From assembly GCA_965223025.1 (NCBI GenBank), contig CBDCVP010000022.1, positions 620,001-684,000 of the forward strand: DNA of 64,000 nt, written 5' to 3'. Positions 35,542 to 44,073 of the stretch are shown here, piece by piece (within the stretch, counting starts at the first letter, position 1; each line of letters starts with the position of its first letter). The position numbers and the translations under genes are program-made. The notes beneath the pieces are model-generated. The model worked only from the letters and a program-made list of their open reading frames with translations. It made no database searches and was not told the DNA's origin. The DNA comes from JABDMH01 sp965223025. Its GTDB lineage: Bacteria > Bacteroidota > Bacteroidia > Chitinophagales > Saprospiraceae.

Positions 35542-36492
35542 ATGAGCAGAATTTTGATCACCGGAGCTGCCGGATTTTTGGGATCTCATCTCTGTGACCG
35601 GTTTTATGACGAGGGTTACGATGTAGTAGGGATGGACAATTTGCTCACGGGTTCACTCAGCAACATAGCACATCTATTTAAGAAACCACGATTTGATTTT
35701 TATCACCACGATGTCAGCAAATTCGTGCATGTACCAGGAGCCATTGACTACATCCTGCATTTTGCCTCTCCCGCCAGTCCACTCGACTACTTAAAAATGC
35801 CTATCCAGACATTAAAAGTGGGATCTCTCGGCACGCATAATCTGCTTGGTCTCGCAAGGGTAAAAAAAAGTCGGATCTTGATTGCGTCCACTTCTGAAGT
35901 ATATGGAGATCCTCTGGAGCATCCTCAGACGGAGACCTACTGGGGAAATGTCAATCCCGTCGGACCCCGGGGAGTCTACGATGAGGCCAAACGCTTTCAG
36001 GAAGCCATCACTATGGCTTATCATACTGCTCATGGACTAGAGACTCGTATCGTGCGGATCTTCAACACCTATGGCTCCCGCATGCGCGTTGAGGATGGTC
36101 GGGCACTTCCTGCTTTCATGGGACAAGCTTTGCGAGGAGAACCCATCACCATTTTTGGCGATGGATCTCAGACCAGATCCTTTTGTTTTGTCGACGATAC
36201 TATAGAGGGAATTTTTCGACTGCTGCACTCCGACTACTCTGGTCCGGTCAATATTGGTAATCCCACTGAAATCAGCATCCGGCAACTGGCCGAAGAAATC
36301 CTTAACATGGTAGGTAATACCCAATCTGAACTGATCTACCAGGATCTTCCTTTAGACGATCCAAAAGTGAGGCAGCCTGATATCTCGCTGGCCGAAAGAC
36401 TATTGGGATGGAAGCCCGTGGTGGATCGCAAGGAAGGACTTAAGCATACCCTGGCATATTTTCGAAGGGCTGTAAATGAGCAGAAGTTATGA
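35542..36492 (+). CDS. UDP-glucuronate decarboxylase-like SDR
   Basis: Extended short-chain dehydrogenase of 316 aa predicted to turn UDP-glucuronate into UDP-xylose. The ATG at 35542 (MSRILITGAAGFLGSHLCDR) places the NAD loop TGAAGFLG at residues 7-14; a longer frame to 35515 adds nine residues and would overlap the -7 box. STSEVYGDPLEHPQTETYWG with NVNPVGPRGVYDEAKR contains the catalytic Thr/Ser and the YDEAK (YxxxK), exactly the pattern of UXS enzymes. It overlaps rmlB by 4 nt (ATGA), so the two are translationally coupled. Another decarboxylating/epimerising SDR is the alternative. Confidence 0.85.
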   Translation: MSRILITGAAGFLGSHLCDRFYDEGYDVVGMDNLLTGSLSNIAHLFKKPRFDFYHHDVSKFVHVPGAIDYILHFASPASPLDYLKMPIQTLKVGSLGTHNLLGLARVKKSRILIASTSEVYGDPLEHPQTETYWGNVNPVGPRGVYDEAKRFQEAITMAYHTAHGLETRIVRIFNTYGSRMRVEDGRALPAFMGQALRGEPITIFGDGSQTRSFCFVDDTIEGIFRLLHSDYSGPVNIGNPTEISIRQLAEEILNMVGNTQSELIYQDLPLDDPKVRQPDISLAERLLGWKPVVDRKEGLKHTLAYFRRAVNEQKL

Positions 36493-37559
36493 GAAGGTTT
36501 AAGCGTATACTCATTACTGGTGGGGCGGGATTTATCGGAAGTCATGTGGTGAGGCACATGGTGGGGCAATATCCAGATGCACAGATCATTAACCTGGATA
36601 AGTTGACCTATGCGGGAAACCTGGAGAACCTGATCGATTTGGAGTCTGCTCCAAATTATTGCTTCGAACGTGCTTGCATCACCGATGAAGATGCCATCAG
36701 CACCCTCTTTGCCAAGTACAGACCTGAGGCGATTATTCACTTGGCAGCAGAATCCCATGTGGACCGATCCATCCACTCACCCCTGGAATTTGTGCACACA
36801 AACACCGTTGGTACTGCAAATCTTCTCAATCAAGCTAGAGAGTTATGGAGCAACGACTTTCAAAACAAAGTCTTCTACCAAGTCTCCACTGATGAGGTGT
36901 ATGGGAGCCTGGGACCATCCGGCTACTTCAATGAATGTACATCGTATGATCCGCGATCACCTTATTCTGCCTCCAAAGCCGGTGCTGACCACCTGGTCAA
37001 TGCTTATCACCATACCTTTCACTTACCGACGGTGATATCCAATTGCTCCAACAATTATGGTCCTTACCAGTTTCCAGAAAAGCTGATCCCGTTGATTATC
37101 CATAATATTGGTGAGGGGAGAAGTCTTCCTGTGTATGGTGATGGTACCAATGTTAGGGATTGGCTTTATGTCCAAGATCACGTGGAAGCCATTGATCTTG
37201 TGCTACATCGAGGTGAACTGGGTCAGACATACAATGTAGGTGGAAATAATGAACACCAGAATATCGAGCTGGTACACCATCTATGTGATATCATGGACGA
37301 GAAGTTGGGCAATGAACCCCTGACTTCGCGCCAGTTGATCACCTTTGTAAAGGACCGACCGGGACACGACAGGCGCTATGCCATCGATGCCGAAAAGATC
37401 AGGATGGAGCTGGGCTGGGAGCCTAGAATACATGTGAAGGAAGGTCTATCTTTGACAGTGGAATGGTACCTGACACATAAGAAGTGGTTGCAGTCGGTGA
37501 CAAGTGGTGCCTATAAAGCCTATTATGATGCAATGTATAATGCAGCTTCGAATGACTAG
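36489..37559 (+). CDS. rmlB: dTDP-glucose 4,6-dehydratase
   Basis: Makes dTDP-4-keto-6-deoxyglucose, the first step to rhamnose and many deoxysugars. 356 aa. Motifs: ITGGAGFIGSHVVRHMV (NAD loop), NLDKLTYAGNLENL, LAAESHVDRSI, the active-site STDEVYGSLG and YSASKAGADHLV (YxxxK), NCSNNYGPYQFPEKLIPL, and the C-terminal RPGHDRRYAIDAEKI. All catalytic residues are intact. It lies between an SDR and a polysaccharide export gene, so the sugar is probably used for a surface polymer. RmlA, RmlC and RmlD are not in the window. Confidence 0.95.
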   Translation: MRRFKRILITGGAGFIGSHVVRHMVGQYPDAQIINLDKLTYAGNLENLIDLESAPNYCFERACITDEDAISTLFAKYRPEAIIHLAAESHVDRSIHSPLEFVHTNTVGTANLLNQARELWSNDFQNKVFYQVSTDEVYGSLGPSGYFNECTSYDPRSPYSASKAGADHLVNAYHHTFHLPTVISNCSNNYGPYQFPEKLIPLIIHNIGEGRSLPVYGDGTNVRDWLYVQDHVEAIDLVLHRGELGQTYNVGGNNEHQNIELVHHLCDIMDEKLGNEPLTSRQLITFVKDRPGHDRRYAIDAEKIRMELGWEPRIHVKEGLSLTVEWYLTHKKWLQSVTSGAYKAYYDAMYNAASND

Positions 37560-40290
37560 ATTAGTCTTGGTGTGCCTTCTTTTTACAGTGATCCTCACAG
37601 GATATGTGCAGGGGCAGGTCACAGAGCAGCTGCTGAGGACACAGTTGGTGGAAAGGGGAATCTCCGAAGAATTATTCCTGCAAAAACTGCGGGACAGGGG
37701 TGTCACTTACGGGTCTTTGGATGAGGTGCCTCCCGAGGAGTACGATGAATTGCAAGTGATCGTGGAGGAGATCTTAGCAGAAATTGAGCGGGAAAAAGCG
37801 GAGGCGCAGACGACTGAAAACCTGAGTCAGTCAGATCCTGCTACAGCGGTGACTCCGGCAGATAGAGCGACTGTTCAAGAAGCTAAAGAAGCGATTGTCG
37901 AGGGAGCCACTATTGAAGAAGCGGTCGAAGAGGCCAAAGATGCCAAAGAACCGGATTTGCCTAGCGCGAGTGTCTATGGACAACAGATTTTTCGCAACCA
38001 AAGCCTTGCTGTCTTCAGGCAAGCGGATGAAATCAAACCCAAACCGGGGTATATCTTAGGGTCTGGAGATGAGGTGACCGTTTCGATTTGGGGAGTATCC
38101 ATTTTCGAGCGGACCTACACCATAGATGAAAATGGATACATCAATCCATCTACCATGCCCAGGATCTATCTTAAGGACTTAACCTTTGCGGAAGCACAGG
38201 CAAAGCTGAGAAGGCATTTTTCCAACTTCAATCAGTTTAGGGCAGATCAGTTTGAAGTATCACTGCGATTTGCACGTACCATCTCTATCGGCATTTTTGG
38301 TGAGGTCTTTAAACCGGGAAACCACACGATTTCTGCCATTAATTCGGCATTTAATGCGTTGGTCGCAGCTGGTGGGCCCACCAACATTGGTACGGTCAGA
38401 AACATCAAATGGATCAAAACCGATGGTACTGTAGATAGAATCGATGTCTATGAATACATGAGCGATCCGACCATAGCGGAGTCCTTCTATATGCAAGAGA
38501 ACGACATCCTTCAGGTTCCGCTAGCAGACCGAGTAGTCAGCATTCAGGGAGCCATCAGAAGACCCATGGCTTATGAGTTGATCCCTGGTGAAGAGCTCAG
38601 GCAACTCATCGCGTATGCCGGTGGCTTTCAGCCCAATGCCTACCAGGAGCTCATCCAGCTGAAGCGCTTCGAAAACGACGAGCAGATCGCAATCGACATC
38701 AGCTATAGCGATCTAATGACGAAAGGGGAAGATTTTGCCTTGAGAAATGGAGACCAAATCACCGTTAAGACCATCCCTTCACCCTATCGTAACATTGTGA
38801 CTATAAGTGGTACCGTCGCTTTACCAGGTGAATATGAGTACGTACCTAATATGAGAATATCAGATCTCCTAGACCGTGCCAAGCTAGAAGACGAATCTGA
38901 ACGCGATTTTGCAGTCCTCCGTAGGACCAACAAAGATGGTACGGCAAATTTTGAGCGCATCAACCTTCGAGCCATCCTTCAAAATCCGGCATCAGGGAGC
39001 AACTTGCTATTGCAACCCCTGGATCAGCTCAGAATCTACAACCGAGAATCCTTCACCGACCAATATCAGATCTCTGTAGACGGGCAGGTCAGAAATCCCA
39101 CTGCCATTCCCTATGATCCATCGGAAAATATGCGCCTGCGAGATGCGGTCATCATGGCTGGTGGTCTCACTGCAGGAGCCACAGATTTTGCCTACCTCAT
39201 ACGGCGAGATTTGGAGACCGGTCAGCCAGAATATATTTCCCTGGACATCCAGCGCGTAATGGCAGATCCCGCTGCCAACGACAACCTAGTGCTGCAGCCC
39301 AGAGATCAGATCAGAATTCAAGCAAAGGAGGACTTTATCGACAATGCAACCCTGACAGTCGGAGGTGCGGTCAGGACGCCCGGGACTTTCCAGTACGACA
39401 CATCTCTGACTTTAAAGGACCTCCTCACATTGGCCAATGGTCTGCAGATGCAGGCTGCCACCAACCGGATTGATGTGTCTCGTATGATCATCGAACAAAA
39501 TGAAGCCACCAAAGTAGTCATCGCAACCCTGGAAGTCAATCAGGCCTTTGAGCCAATCAATAATCCGGGTTTCACCTTGCAACCCTATGACCAAGTGTAT
39601 GTTCGCATGGTGCCTGAATTTGAATTTCAGAAAACAGTCTTTTTGGATGGTGAAGTTACCTATCCAGGTCCTTACGTACTGATAGCCGATAATGAACGTA
39701 TATCCAGCATCTTGAAACGTGCTGGAGGAATGACCGAAGAAGCATTTCCGGAGGGAGCTACCCTGGTCAGGTCTCAGGATGGTGTCGGCCCCATCGTCAT
39801 TGAGCTAGATCGAGTTTTGGACAACGACAATTCTAACGCCAATATTATTTTAAAAGACGGCGATCGGGTGAACATTCCAAAAATCAGAGACTTTGTGGCC
39901 ATCAATGGTGCTGTTAATACCACTGAGTTGTATCGGCAGGATCTGCTTGGTCCAAACAACAAGTTGACTGTAGTGTACGATGGCAATAGGTCCGCAAGGT
40001 ACTATATAGAGAAGTTTGCCGGAGGTTTTAGTGACGATGGCGATCGCAGGAAGGTGACCGTCGAGTACCCAAATGGGGAAATCAGGAAAGCCAAGGACTT
40101 TGGGATTTTTCGCATTTATCCTAAGGTCGACAAGGGCTCCATTGTAAAAGTGGGGGTAAAGGATAAAAAGGTAGAACGCAAACCTACAGAAAAAGAGGAA
40201 GTGGATTGGGGAGAAGTGCTAGCAAATGCCGTAGCACAGGCCACCGCCGTCCTGACCTTGATCTTGCTTATTGACAGGGCAGGACGATAG
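37552..40290 (+). CDS. Polysaccharide export protein with about seven SLBB domains
   Basis: Large Wza-like outer-membrane/periplasmic exporter, about 912 aa. The chosen start (ATG 37552) overlaps the rmlB stop by 8 nt and gives a signal peptide MTRLVLVCLLFTVILTGYVQ. Next come an acidic helical region (about 25-150), the Poly_export domain (PGYILGSGDEVTVSIWGVSI and YINPSTMPRIYLKDLT, near 165-245), and seven SLBB-type repeats recognisable by the G-x-V-x-x-P-G pattern (IFGEVFKPGNHTI, IQGAIRRPMAYEL, ISGTVALPGEYEY, VDGQVRNPTAIPY, VGGAVRTPGTFQY, LDGEVTYPGPYVL, INGAVNTTELYR). A C-terminal membrane segment (AVAQATAVLTLILLIDRAGR) suggests anchoring at the membrane. No Wzc-type kinase or Wzx/Wzy gene is in the window. 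Confidence 0.88.
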   Translation: MTRLVLVCLLFTVILTGYVQGQVTEQLLRTQLVERGISEELFLQKLRDRGVTYGSLDEVPPEEYDELQVIVEEILAEIEREKAEAQTTENLSQSDPATAVTPADRATVQEAKEAIVEGATIEEAVEEAKDAKEPDLPSASVYGQQIFRNQSLAVFRQADEIKPKPGYILGSGDEVTVSIWGVSIFERTYTIDENGYINPSTMPRIYLKDLTFAEAQAKLRRHFSNFNQFRADQFEVSLRFARTISIGIFGEVFKPGNHTISAINSAFNALVAAGGPTNIGTVRNIKWIKTDGTVDRIDVYEYMSDPTIAESFYMQENDILQVPLADRVVSIQGAIRRPMAYELIPGEELRQLIAYAGGFQPNAYQELIQLKRFENDEQIAIDISYSDLMTKGEDFALRNGDQITVKTIPSPYRNIVTISGTVALPGEYEYVPNMRISDLLDRAKLEDESERDFAVLRRTNKDGTANFERINLRAILQNPASGSNLLLQPLDQLRIYNRESFTDQYQISVDGQVRNPTAIPYDPSENMRLRDAVIMAGGLTAGATDFAYLIRRDLETGQPEYISLDIQRVMADPAANDNLVLQPRDQIRIQAKEDFIDNATLTVGGAVRTPGTFQYDTSLTLKDLLTLANGLQMQAATNRIDVSRMIIEQNEATKVVIATLEVNQAFEPINNPGFTLQPYDQVYVRMVPEFEFQKTVFLDGEVTYPGPYVLIADNERISSILKRAGGMTEEAFPEGATLVRSQDGVGPIVIELDRVLDNDNSNANIILKDGDRVNIPKIRDFVAINGAVNTTELYRQDLLGPNNKLTVVYDGNRSARYYIEKFAGGFSDDGDRRKVTVEYPNGEIRKAKDFGIFRIYPKVDKGSIVKVGVKDKKVERKPTEKEEVDWGEVLANAVAQATAVLTLILLIDRAGR

Positions 40291-40331
40291 TTCAGCTTCC
40301 CAGCTGTAGTACTGCCGACTCTGAGCAGGGA

Positions 40332-40410
40332 TATCTTTGTCATGTCAAATTTGCACATTGCTAAAATCTTGGTCATTGATCCGTGAAATATGAGTGCTCG
40401 AGTACCTTTG
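40332..40410 (+). promoter_or_regulatory. Two -7 boxes upstream of rlmB
   Basis: TATCTTTG (40332-40339) and TACCTTTG (40403-40410) both match TAnnTTTG and are each followed by TCATG, 71 bp apart. The second lies 45 nt before the rlmB ATG at 40456. Two start sites, or a duplicated promoter, are possible. Confidence 0.4.
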
Positions 40411-40455
40411 TCATGCACACTGGACTAAATCAATGTAACTAACCATTAAGTCGAT

Positions 40456-41199
40456 ATGGACGACCGTACTGGCTTGGATCGGATCTTTGGTAGGATGCCG
40501 GTCCTAGCGGCCTTGAAGCAGGGAGAGAAGCTGGAACGGGTTTATATCCAAGATTCGATCAGTGGACCTTTTGAAATCGAAATACGACAACTCTGCCGGG
40601 ATACCGGCACACCTCTAAGCCGGATACCGAGGTCAAAACTTGATCGTGAGATCAAGGGCAATCACCAAGGCATTTATGCCCTAGGTGCGCTCGTCTCCTA
40701 CGAGGATCTTGAGCCTTTGATCACAAAAATTGCTCGTGAAAATGAGATTCCCATTCTTTTGCTGTTGGATGGAATCAACGATGTACGCAATCTGGGAGCC
40801 ATTGCTCGATCTGCCGAGATATTTGGAGCACACGGGATCGTGATTCCATCCAAAGGAGGAGCTCCCATCAATGAGATAGCCTTGAAATCATCAGCTGGAG
40901 CGCTACTACATATACCCGTTTGCCGGGTCAAGAGCATTCTGGGGATCATGGATCTGCTTTGCCGTCAGGGCATCGAGATTTGTGCTGCTGATCAAAATAG
41001 TTCACAGCACCTATCGGACCTAGAATTGAAAGGACCAGTCGCCATCGTCCTAGGTGAAGAGGGCAAGGGCATCAGCAAATCATTGCGTACCTACGCTGAC
41101 CACGAATTTTCGATACCACAGGTCGGAAAAACTGAATCTTTGAATGTTTCTGTGGCTGCAGGCATTGTGCTTTATGAAATCTACCAACAAAGGAAATAA
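40456..41199 (+). CDS. rlmB: 23S rRNA (guanosine-2'-O)-methyltransferase
   Basis: SPOUT/TrmH-family RNA methyltransferase of 247 aa using S-adenosylmethionine. The N-terminal substrate-binding part contains IFGRMPVLAALKQGEKLERV and NHQGIYALGA. The catalytic part has the three SPOUT motifs: LDGINDVRNLGAIARSAEIF with the catalytic Arg, IVLGEEGKGIS, and IPQVGKTESLNVSVAAGIVL, which forms the cofactor knot. The pattern fits RlmB (methylates G2251 in E. coli numbering), though a tRNA methylase cannot be excluded. It is 1 nt from the next start. Confidence 0.9.
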   Translation: MDDRTGLDRIFGRMPVLAALKQGEKLERVYIQDSISGPFEIEIRQLCRDTGTPLSRIPRSKLDREIKGNHQGIYALGALVSYEDLEPLITKIARENEIPILLLLDGINDVRNLGAIARSAEIFGAHGIVIPSKGGAPINEIALKSSAGALLHIPVCRVKSILGIMDLLCRQGIEICAADQNSSQHLSDLELKGPVAIVLGEEGKGISKSLRTYADHEFSIPQVGKTESLNVSVAAGIVLYEIYQQRK

Positions 41200-41200
41200 T

Positions 41201-42175
41201 ATGTTACGATCCAAAAAAAGGTGCAAATCTCCCTCCCAACCCATGACCAGCCGGCTTGTGAAATACACGATCTATACGCTGGTGGCCTTTATGATCTCGC
41301 AGAGCGCTTGCCGCACTTCACAACCAAGTCAAGCAGCACCATCTGTCTCGGCAAATTCTATCCTGTGGAAAATCGAGGGTCAGGATATTGAGACATCCTA
41401 CTTGTTTGGCACCATCCACATGATCGATAAGGACGAGTACTTTTTCACGCCTGAAATGCAAGCTGCTTTTGACGCTTCAAAAGCACTGGCGCTAGAATTC
41501 GACATTGAAAGTGCCATGGATTTGACCTCCCAGATGGGACTGCTGCAAAGGGCCTTTATGCGCAATGATACAACTTTGAGTGATCTATTGTCGAAAGCCG
41601 ATTATGACCAAGTTAAAAGGCACTTTGACGAAATGGGCATCCCCATATTTCTCTTTGAAAGAGTCAAGCCCATGTTTTTGACCATCTTTGCCTCAGAAGA
41701 TATGCTGGGGGGTGGTGGAATGGAGGACATCAAATCCTATGAGCTGGAATTGTCGGCAATGGCCAAGTCCAGGGAGATGCCAATCGAAGGGCTGGAAACC
41801 ATGGAGTACCAGCTAAGTATCTTCGATAGCATACCATATAGGGCACAGGCCGAGATGTTGGTTGCCAGCATCCAACCTGACGTAGAAGCCAGTCAGAGCA
41901 TCGACACCATGGTGTACTACTACAAGCAACAGAACCTCAAAAAATTGGATGCACTCATCAACGAAGATGCCACGACCAAAAAATATCGACGGGTGCTGCT
42001 GGACAACCGCAACAAGAACTGGATACCCGTCATTGAGAAATTGATGCAACAGCGGCCAGTGTTTGTCGCCGTAGGTGCAGGACATCTAAGTGGATCCCTG
42101 GGTGTCATCCAGTTGCTCCAGGATCAAGGCTATTCGGTCAGTCCCGTCATAAGCAAAGGAGATGGCACTCATTAA
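41201..42175 (+). CDS. TraB/GumN family lipoprotein
   Basis: Exported TIKI/TraB-like protein (putative metalloprotease family) of 324 aa. The ATG at 41201 follows rlmB directly; an ATG at 41243 (MTSRLVKYTIYTLVAFMISQ) would also give a signal peptide with a lipobox-like SQSAC. The domain begins ILWKIEGQDIETSYLFGTIH with the conserved His and GTIH motif, continues LALEFDIES, and ends VGAGHLSGSLGVIQLLQDQG with the second conserved GxGH motif. It overlaps the gamma-carbonic anhydrase start by 14 nt. Confidence 0.85.
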   Translation: MLRSKKRCKSPSQPMTSRLVKYTIYTLVAFMISQSACRTSQPSQAAPSVSANSILWKIEGQDIETSYLFGTIHMIDKDEYFFTPEMQAAFDASKALALEFDIESAMDLTSQMGLLQRAFMRNDTTLSDLLSKADYDQVKRHFDEMGIPIFLFERVKPMFLTIFASEDMLGGGGMEDIKSYELELSAMAKSREMPIEGLETMEYQLSIFDSIPYRAQAEMLVASIQPDVEASQSIDTMVYYYKQQNLKKLDALINEDATTKKYRRVLLDNRNKNWIPVIEKLMQQRPVFVAVGAGHLSGSLGVIQLLQDQGYSVSPVISKGDGTH

Positions 42176-42701
42176 AACCGTGAGAGGAAAAATTCCAACC
42201 TGGGGTACTTCGTGCTATTTTGCCGAGAATGCCACGATTGTTGGTGATGTTAGTTTTGGCGATCAGTGTTCTGTGTGGTTTCATGCAGTGGTGAGGGGCG
42301 ATGTGAATCGGATTGTGGTGGGCAATCAAGTCAATATTCAAGATGGTGCTGTGATCCACTGTACCTACGAGCAATCAGAGACACATATCGCGGATAAAGT
42401 ATCCATCGGTCACAATGCTGTGATACATGGGTGCACCTTGGAGGAGCACGTGCTGATAGGCATGGGAGCGATTGTGATGGACCACGCCCTGGTGCAGACT
42501 CAATGCCTGGTGGCGGCTGGTGCGGTAGTCTTAGAGCATACCGTCTGTGAGAGTGGCTACATATACGCAGGTGTACCTGCCAAGAAAGTCAAGGCACTAA
42601 CTCCCGATGTCTTTAAGCAATATGTGAGTCGGATTGCTAGAAACTACATTAAATATGCAGGGTGGTTCGATGAGTCGGCCCATGACGAGTTTAACAAATA
42701 G
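42162..42701 (+). CDS. Gamma-type carbonic anhydrase family protein
   Basis: Trimeric left-handed beta-helix protein (hexapeptide repeats) of 179 aa, related to YrdA/PaaY/CaiE. Metal-ligand histidines are in VNIQDGAVIHCTYE, SIGHNAVIHG and the FHAVVRGDVN loop. Repeats such as ATIVGDVSFGDQCSVWF and VAAGAVVLEHTVCESG follow. Whether it hydrates CO2 or acts on another substrate (an acyltransferase-like member) cannot be decided. Coupled to TraB by overlap. Confidence 0.9.
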   Translation: MALIKTVRGKIPTWGTSCYFAENATIVGDVSFGDQCSVWFHAVVRGDVNRIVVGNQVNIQDGAVIHCTYEQSETHIADKVSIGHNAVIHGCTLEEHVLIGMGAIVMDHALVQTQCLVAAGAVVLEHTVCESGYIYAGVPAKKVKALTPDVFKQYVSRIARNYIKYAGWFDESAHDEFNK

Positions 42702-42725
42702 AGTCAAAAAAAAATAAGCTCACTT

Positions 42726-43589
42726 GTGTCGATCACCAAATGGAACTGGTTTTTACTGATCATCCTATCGCTTGTGTGGGGAAGTTCGTTTATCCTGATC
42801 AAGAAAGCTCTGATCTCATTAAGTCCGATCCAGGTGGCTAGCCTCAGACTTAGCTTTGCAGCCCTTGCTTTCACACCATTTTTCTTCAGAGAATGTGTAG
42901 GAGTGAGTCGTCGAGAATGGTACCATCTCTTACTCGTGGCATTGACGGGCAGTGCCATCCCTGCTTTTCTCTATGCACTGGCTCAAACCAAAATCGCGAG
43001 TTCAACCACCGGCATCCTAAACTCCCTGACACCGCTGTTTACCCTTTTGATCGGTATTTGGTTCTTCCGTGTAAAGGGCTCATGGTACAAGCTAGCCGGT
43101 GTTTTGATCGGTCTCACAGGTGCTACACTGCTGATAGCTCCATCCAAATCCACGGGAGATGGTAGCGTGTTTTATGCCTTGTTTATACTACTGGGTTGCA
43201 TATGCTATGCGACCAGCGGTAACATCATCAAGCACTACTTCAAAGTGAGGTCGGCTTTCTCCATCAGTACCCTGGCCTACACATCTCTTGGTCCCCTTGC
43301 CATCATCATACTCTTTAGTACTGACTTCACCGATGTGCTCCAACAAGATGCCCATGCCCTTTATTCCGTGTTGGTGGTATTATTTCTTGCCATCGTGGGA
43401 ACGGCCCTGGCGAGCATCCTATATTTTAAGCTGGTACAGGATACGGATGCTTTATTTGCCGCAACAGTCAGTTATCTGATTCCGGTGGTTGCCATGATCC
43501 TGGGAAGTCTCGATGGTGAAAATCTGCAATGGATACACCTCCTTGGCTTACTCTTGATCTCATCAGGAATCTATCTGTCCAGAAGGTGA
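42726..43589 (+). CDS. EamA/DMT-superfamily transporter
   Basis: Ten-helix inner-membrane transporter of 287 aa with two EamA repeats. Repeat 1 starts NWFLLIILSLVWGSSFILIK, with YALAQTKIASSTTGILNSLT as the conserved middle; repeat 2 starts SVFYALFILLGCICYATSGN and ends LFAATVSYLIPVVAMILGSL and GLLLISSGIYLSRR. The start is a GTG at 42726, the first possible start of the frame after the preceding stop. Substrate unknown (amino acids, nucleotide sugars or drugs are usual). Confidence 0.9.
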   Translation: MSITKWNWFLLIILSLVWGSSFILIKKALISLSPIQVASLRLSFAALAFTPFFFRECVGVSRREWYHLLLVALTGSAIPAFLYALAQTKIASSTTGILNSLTPLFTLLIGIWFFRVKGSWYKLAGVLIGLTGATLLIAPSKSTGDGSVFYALFILLGCICYATSGNIIKHYFKVRSAFSISTLAYTSLGPLAIIILFSTDFTDVLQQDAHALYSVLVVLFLAIVGTALASILYFKLVQDTDALFAATVSYLIPVVAMILGSLDGENLQWIHLLGLLLISSGIYLSRR

Positions 43590-43651
43590 AAACACCAGCT
43601 AGATAGATCACACCACATTAATATGGGGTTTTCAGATCGACCCACCGATCT

Positions 43652-43768
43652 TATCTTTATGGTCTCAAGACAGTAATCCTTTACTAAGGGTACAATGTTT
43701 CAAATAAGGCCTTAACGAAACACACACTCAGAATGAAAGCTCCGGATATTTTTCGGAGCTTTTTTCTT
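43652..43768 (+). ncRNA. Candidate small RNA or orphan terminator unit 1
   Basis: TATCTTTA at 43652-43659 resembles a -7 box, with TTTT (43629-43632) spaced 19 nt upstream. A transcript starting near 43665 would end at the terminator 43736-43768 and be about 100 nt. No open frame of note lies inside. Alternatively, the terminator simply ends the EamA transcript about 150 bp after its stop. Confidence 0.3.
43736..43768 (+). terminator. Intrinsic terminator
   Basis: Nine-base stem AAAGCTCCG / CGGAGCTTT (43736-43744 and 43754-43762), 9-nt loop, then a T-run TTTTTTCTTT. It is oriented for plus-strand transcription. It may end the EamA transporter transcript or a small RNA. Confidence 0.85.
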
Positions 43769-43861
43769 TGCCCGATTCACCAGTTATTATTTGATTTATA
43801 GCTGGTTACATATTGACTTTTCTGATAAAACGACAGATTATTTATCCTCAATATTTAACAG

Positions 43862-43881
43862 CACCCCATGATCATGGGGTG
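43862..43881. repeat. 20-bp perfect palindrome
   Basis: CACCCCATGATCATGGGGTG at 43862-43881 reads the same on both strands. It has no T-run, so it is unlikely to be a terminator. It may be a binding site for a dimeric protein, or a hairpin in an RNA. Confidence 0.5.
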
Positions 43882-43962
43882 GGCGAAAAGTAAAAAACCC
43901 TCTACCTTGAGTAGCATAAGTTTTAAGATTTTTTGTGATCCTTTTTCATTTTGATAGTTAAA

Positions 43963-44037
43963 TAGATTTGTGAGGCTTTAATGCAACAATGCTCAAAATT
44001 CAACTCCGAAGACGAAACGTCTTCGGAGTTTTTTTTT
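43963..44037 (+). ncRNA. Candidate short transcript or orphan terminator unit 2
   Basis: TAGATTTG at 43963-43970 matches TAnnTTTG and lies about 30 nt before the terminator stem at 44002-44037. A transcript would be only about 60 nt. No -33 box is found at the right spacing. It is a promoter-terminator pair without a gene, so it could also be a short regulatory RNA or an eroded locus. Confidence 0.3.
44002..44037 (+). terminator. Intrinsic terminator
   Basis: Perfect 13-bp stem AACTCCGAAGACG / CGTCTTCGGAGTT with an AAA loop, followed by nine T. Strong on the plus strand; the reverse strand has only a weak T-run. The nearest plus-strand gene ends 412 bp upstream, past another terminator. Confidence 0.9.
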
Positions 44038-44073
44038 AGTGCTATATCTCCCTGATGGGATGATGACTTTAAC

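Larger units (their letters stand above)
43590..44073. other. Intergenic region with two terminators and a palindrome
   Basis: 484 bp without a protein gene, between the EamA transporter and the convergent tlpA-like gene. It contains two strong plus-strand terminators (43736-43768, 44002-44037), a 20-bp perfect palindrome (43862-43881) and promoter-like -7 boxes. The features are listed separately. Confidence 0.6.
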
